From: CAYVXE01 sp964455375
GTDB taxonomy: Bacteria > Zhuqueibacterota > Zhuqueibacteria > Oceanimicrobiales > Oceanimicrobiaceae
Reading direction: 5' to 3'
Length of the DNA stretch: 6,794 nt
Assembly (NCBI GenBank): GCA_964455375.1
Contig: CAYVXE010000169.1
Location: forward strand, 1 to 6,794
Positions 6,524-6,794 of this stretch are shown here, one piece after another. The notes under the pieces were generated by a model that worked only from the letters and a program-made list of their open reading frames with translations, was not told the origin of the DNA and made no database searches. The position numbers were made by a program, and so were the translations under genes. The number at the start of each line of letters is the position of its first letter. Position 1 is the first letter of the stretch.

Positions 6524-6794
6524 AGATTATAATTCCTTTTGATTTTTTGACAATTCTATTGTGTAAGATATATCGATTCTGAAGGACTGCGCAGAAGAAG
6601 AAAACCGCGTATCATTCAGGTGATATTTTGTCGAATCTGTGTAATAAGGCTGAAACGATGCTCCCAATAAGCCATAATTAAACCTACAACTGAAATGTTT
6701 GCTTTATTTGATGAATAACTGTTTTAAGGTCTAAAAAAGGTATCCTCTCAATATTTTCGGGTAGTTTCTGTATTCGCTAACCCCTGATTAACGG
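6524..6794. other. AT-rich upstream region of the beta-helix gene
   Basis: No gene is supported. The ribosome binding site AAAAGGA for the minus-strand gene lies at 6534-6540. On the plus strand TTGACA (6547-6552) and TATATC (6569-6574) are spaced by 16 bases, a possible promoter for a gene beyond the right edge. Overlapping the -35 is a small operator-like inverted repeat, ACAAT-TCT-ATTGT (6550-6562). All of these are weak in such AT-rich DNA. Confidence 0.4.

Noticed and set aside
6748..6792. Short minus-strand frame at the right edge (VNQGLANTETTRKY then stop)
   Set aside because: Fifteen codons are too few to call a gene end, and no family is recognisable.

Overview
The window looks like ordinary chromosome from a Gram-negative-type bacterium with AT-rich spacers and genes of moderate GC. 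It is probably a member of the FCB/Calditrichota-KSB1-like groups. That placement is an inference from the compact Rho without an N-terminal insertion, the ClC-CBS-CBS-RCK_C channel architecture and the secreted beta-helix glycosidase-like protein. No phylogenetic marker was compared computationally.

Layout: (1) 1-401 is a very AT-rich, gene-free leader with a candidate promoter just before rho. (2) 402-1649 (+) encodes a complete transcription termination factor Rho. (3) 1650-1735 is a short convergent spacer with a perfect 28-bp palindrome, which could terminate both rho and the opposing gene. (4) 1734-3823 (-) is a ClC-family chloride channel/transporter gene broken into two reading frames: permease plus CBS pair (2087-3823), then a 118-codon piece with the end of the second CBS domain and an RCK_C (TrkA_C) domain (1734-2090). 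A one-base shift at a run of four A residues joins them into one standard protein. (5) 3824-4306 is a 483-bp spacer holding a candidate promoter for the channel, a terminator-like hairpin that covers the upstream alternative start, and a 157-bp non-coding element with terminal inverted repeats and two opposed GTAACG-headed hairpins (REPIN- or MITE-like). (6) 4307-6523 (-) encodes an exported right-handed beta-helix protein resembling GH141 carbohydrate-active enzymes. (7) 6524-6794 is a gene-free spacer with the ribosome binding site of that gene.

The genes do not form an obvious pathway. Rho is housekeeping, the channel concerns anion transport, and the beta-helix protein is probably a polysaccharide-degrading enzyme with no other carbohydrate genes in view. 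I see no new multi-gene system. The observations most worth a second look are the frameshift in the channel gene, the REPIN-like element, and the palindrome shared by two convergent genes.
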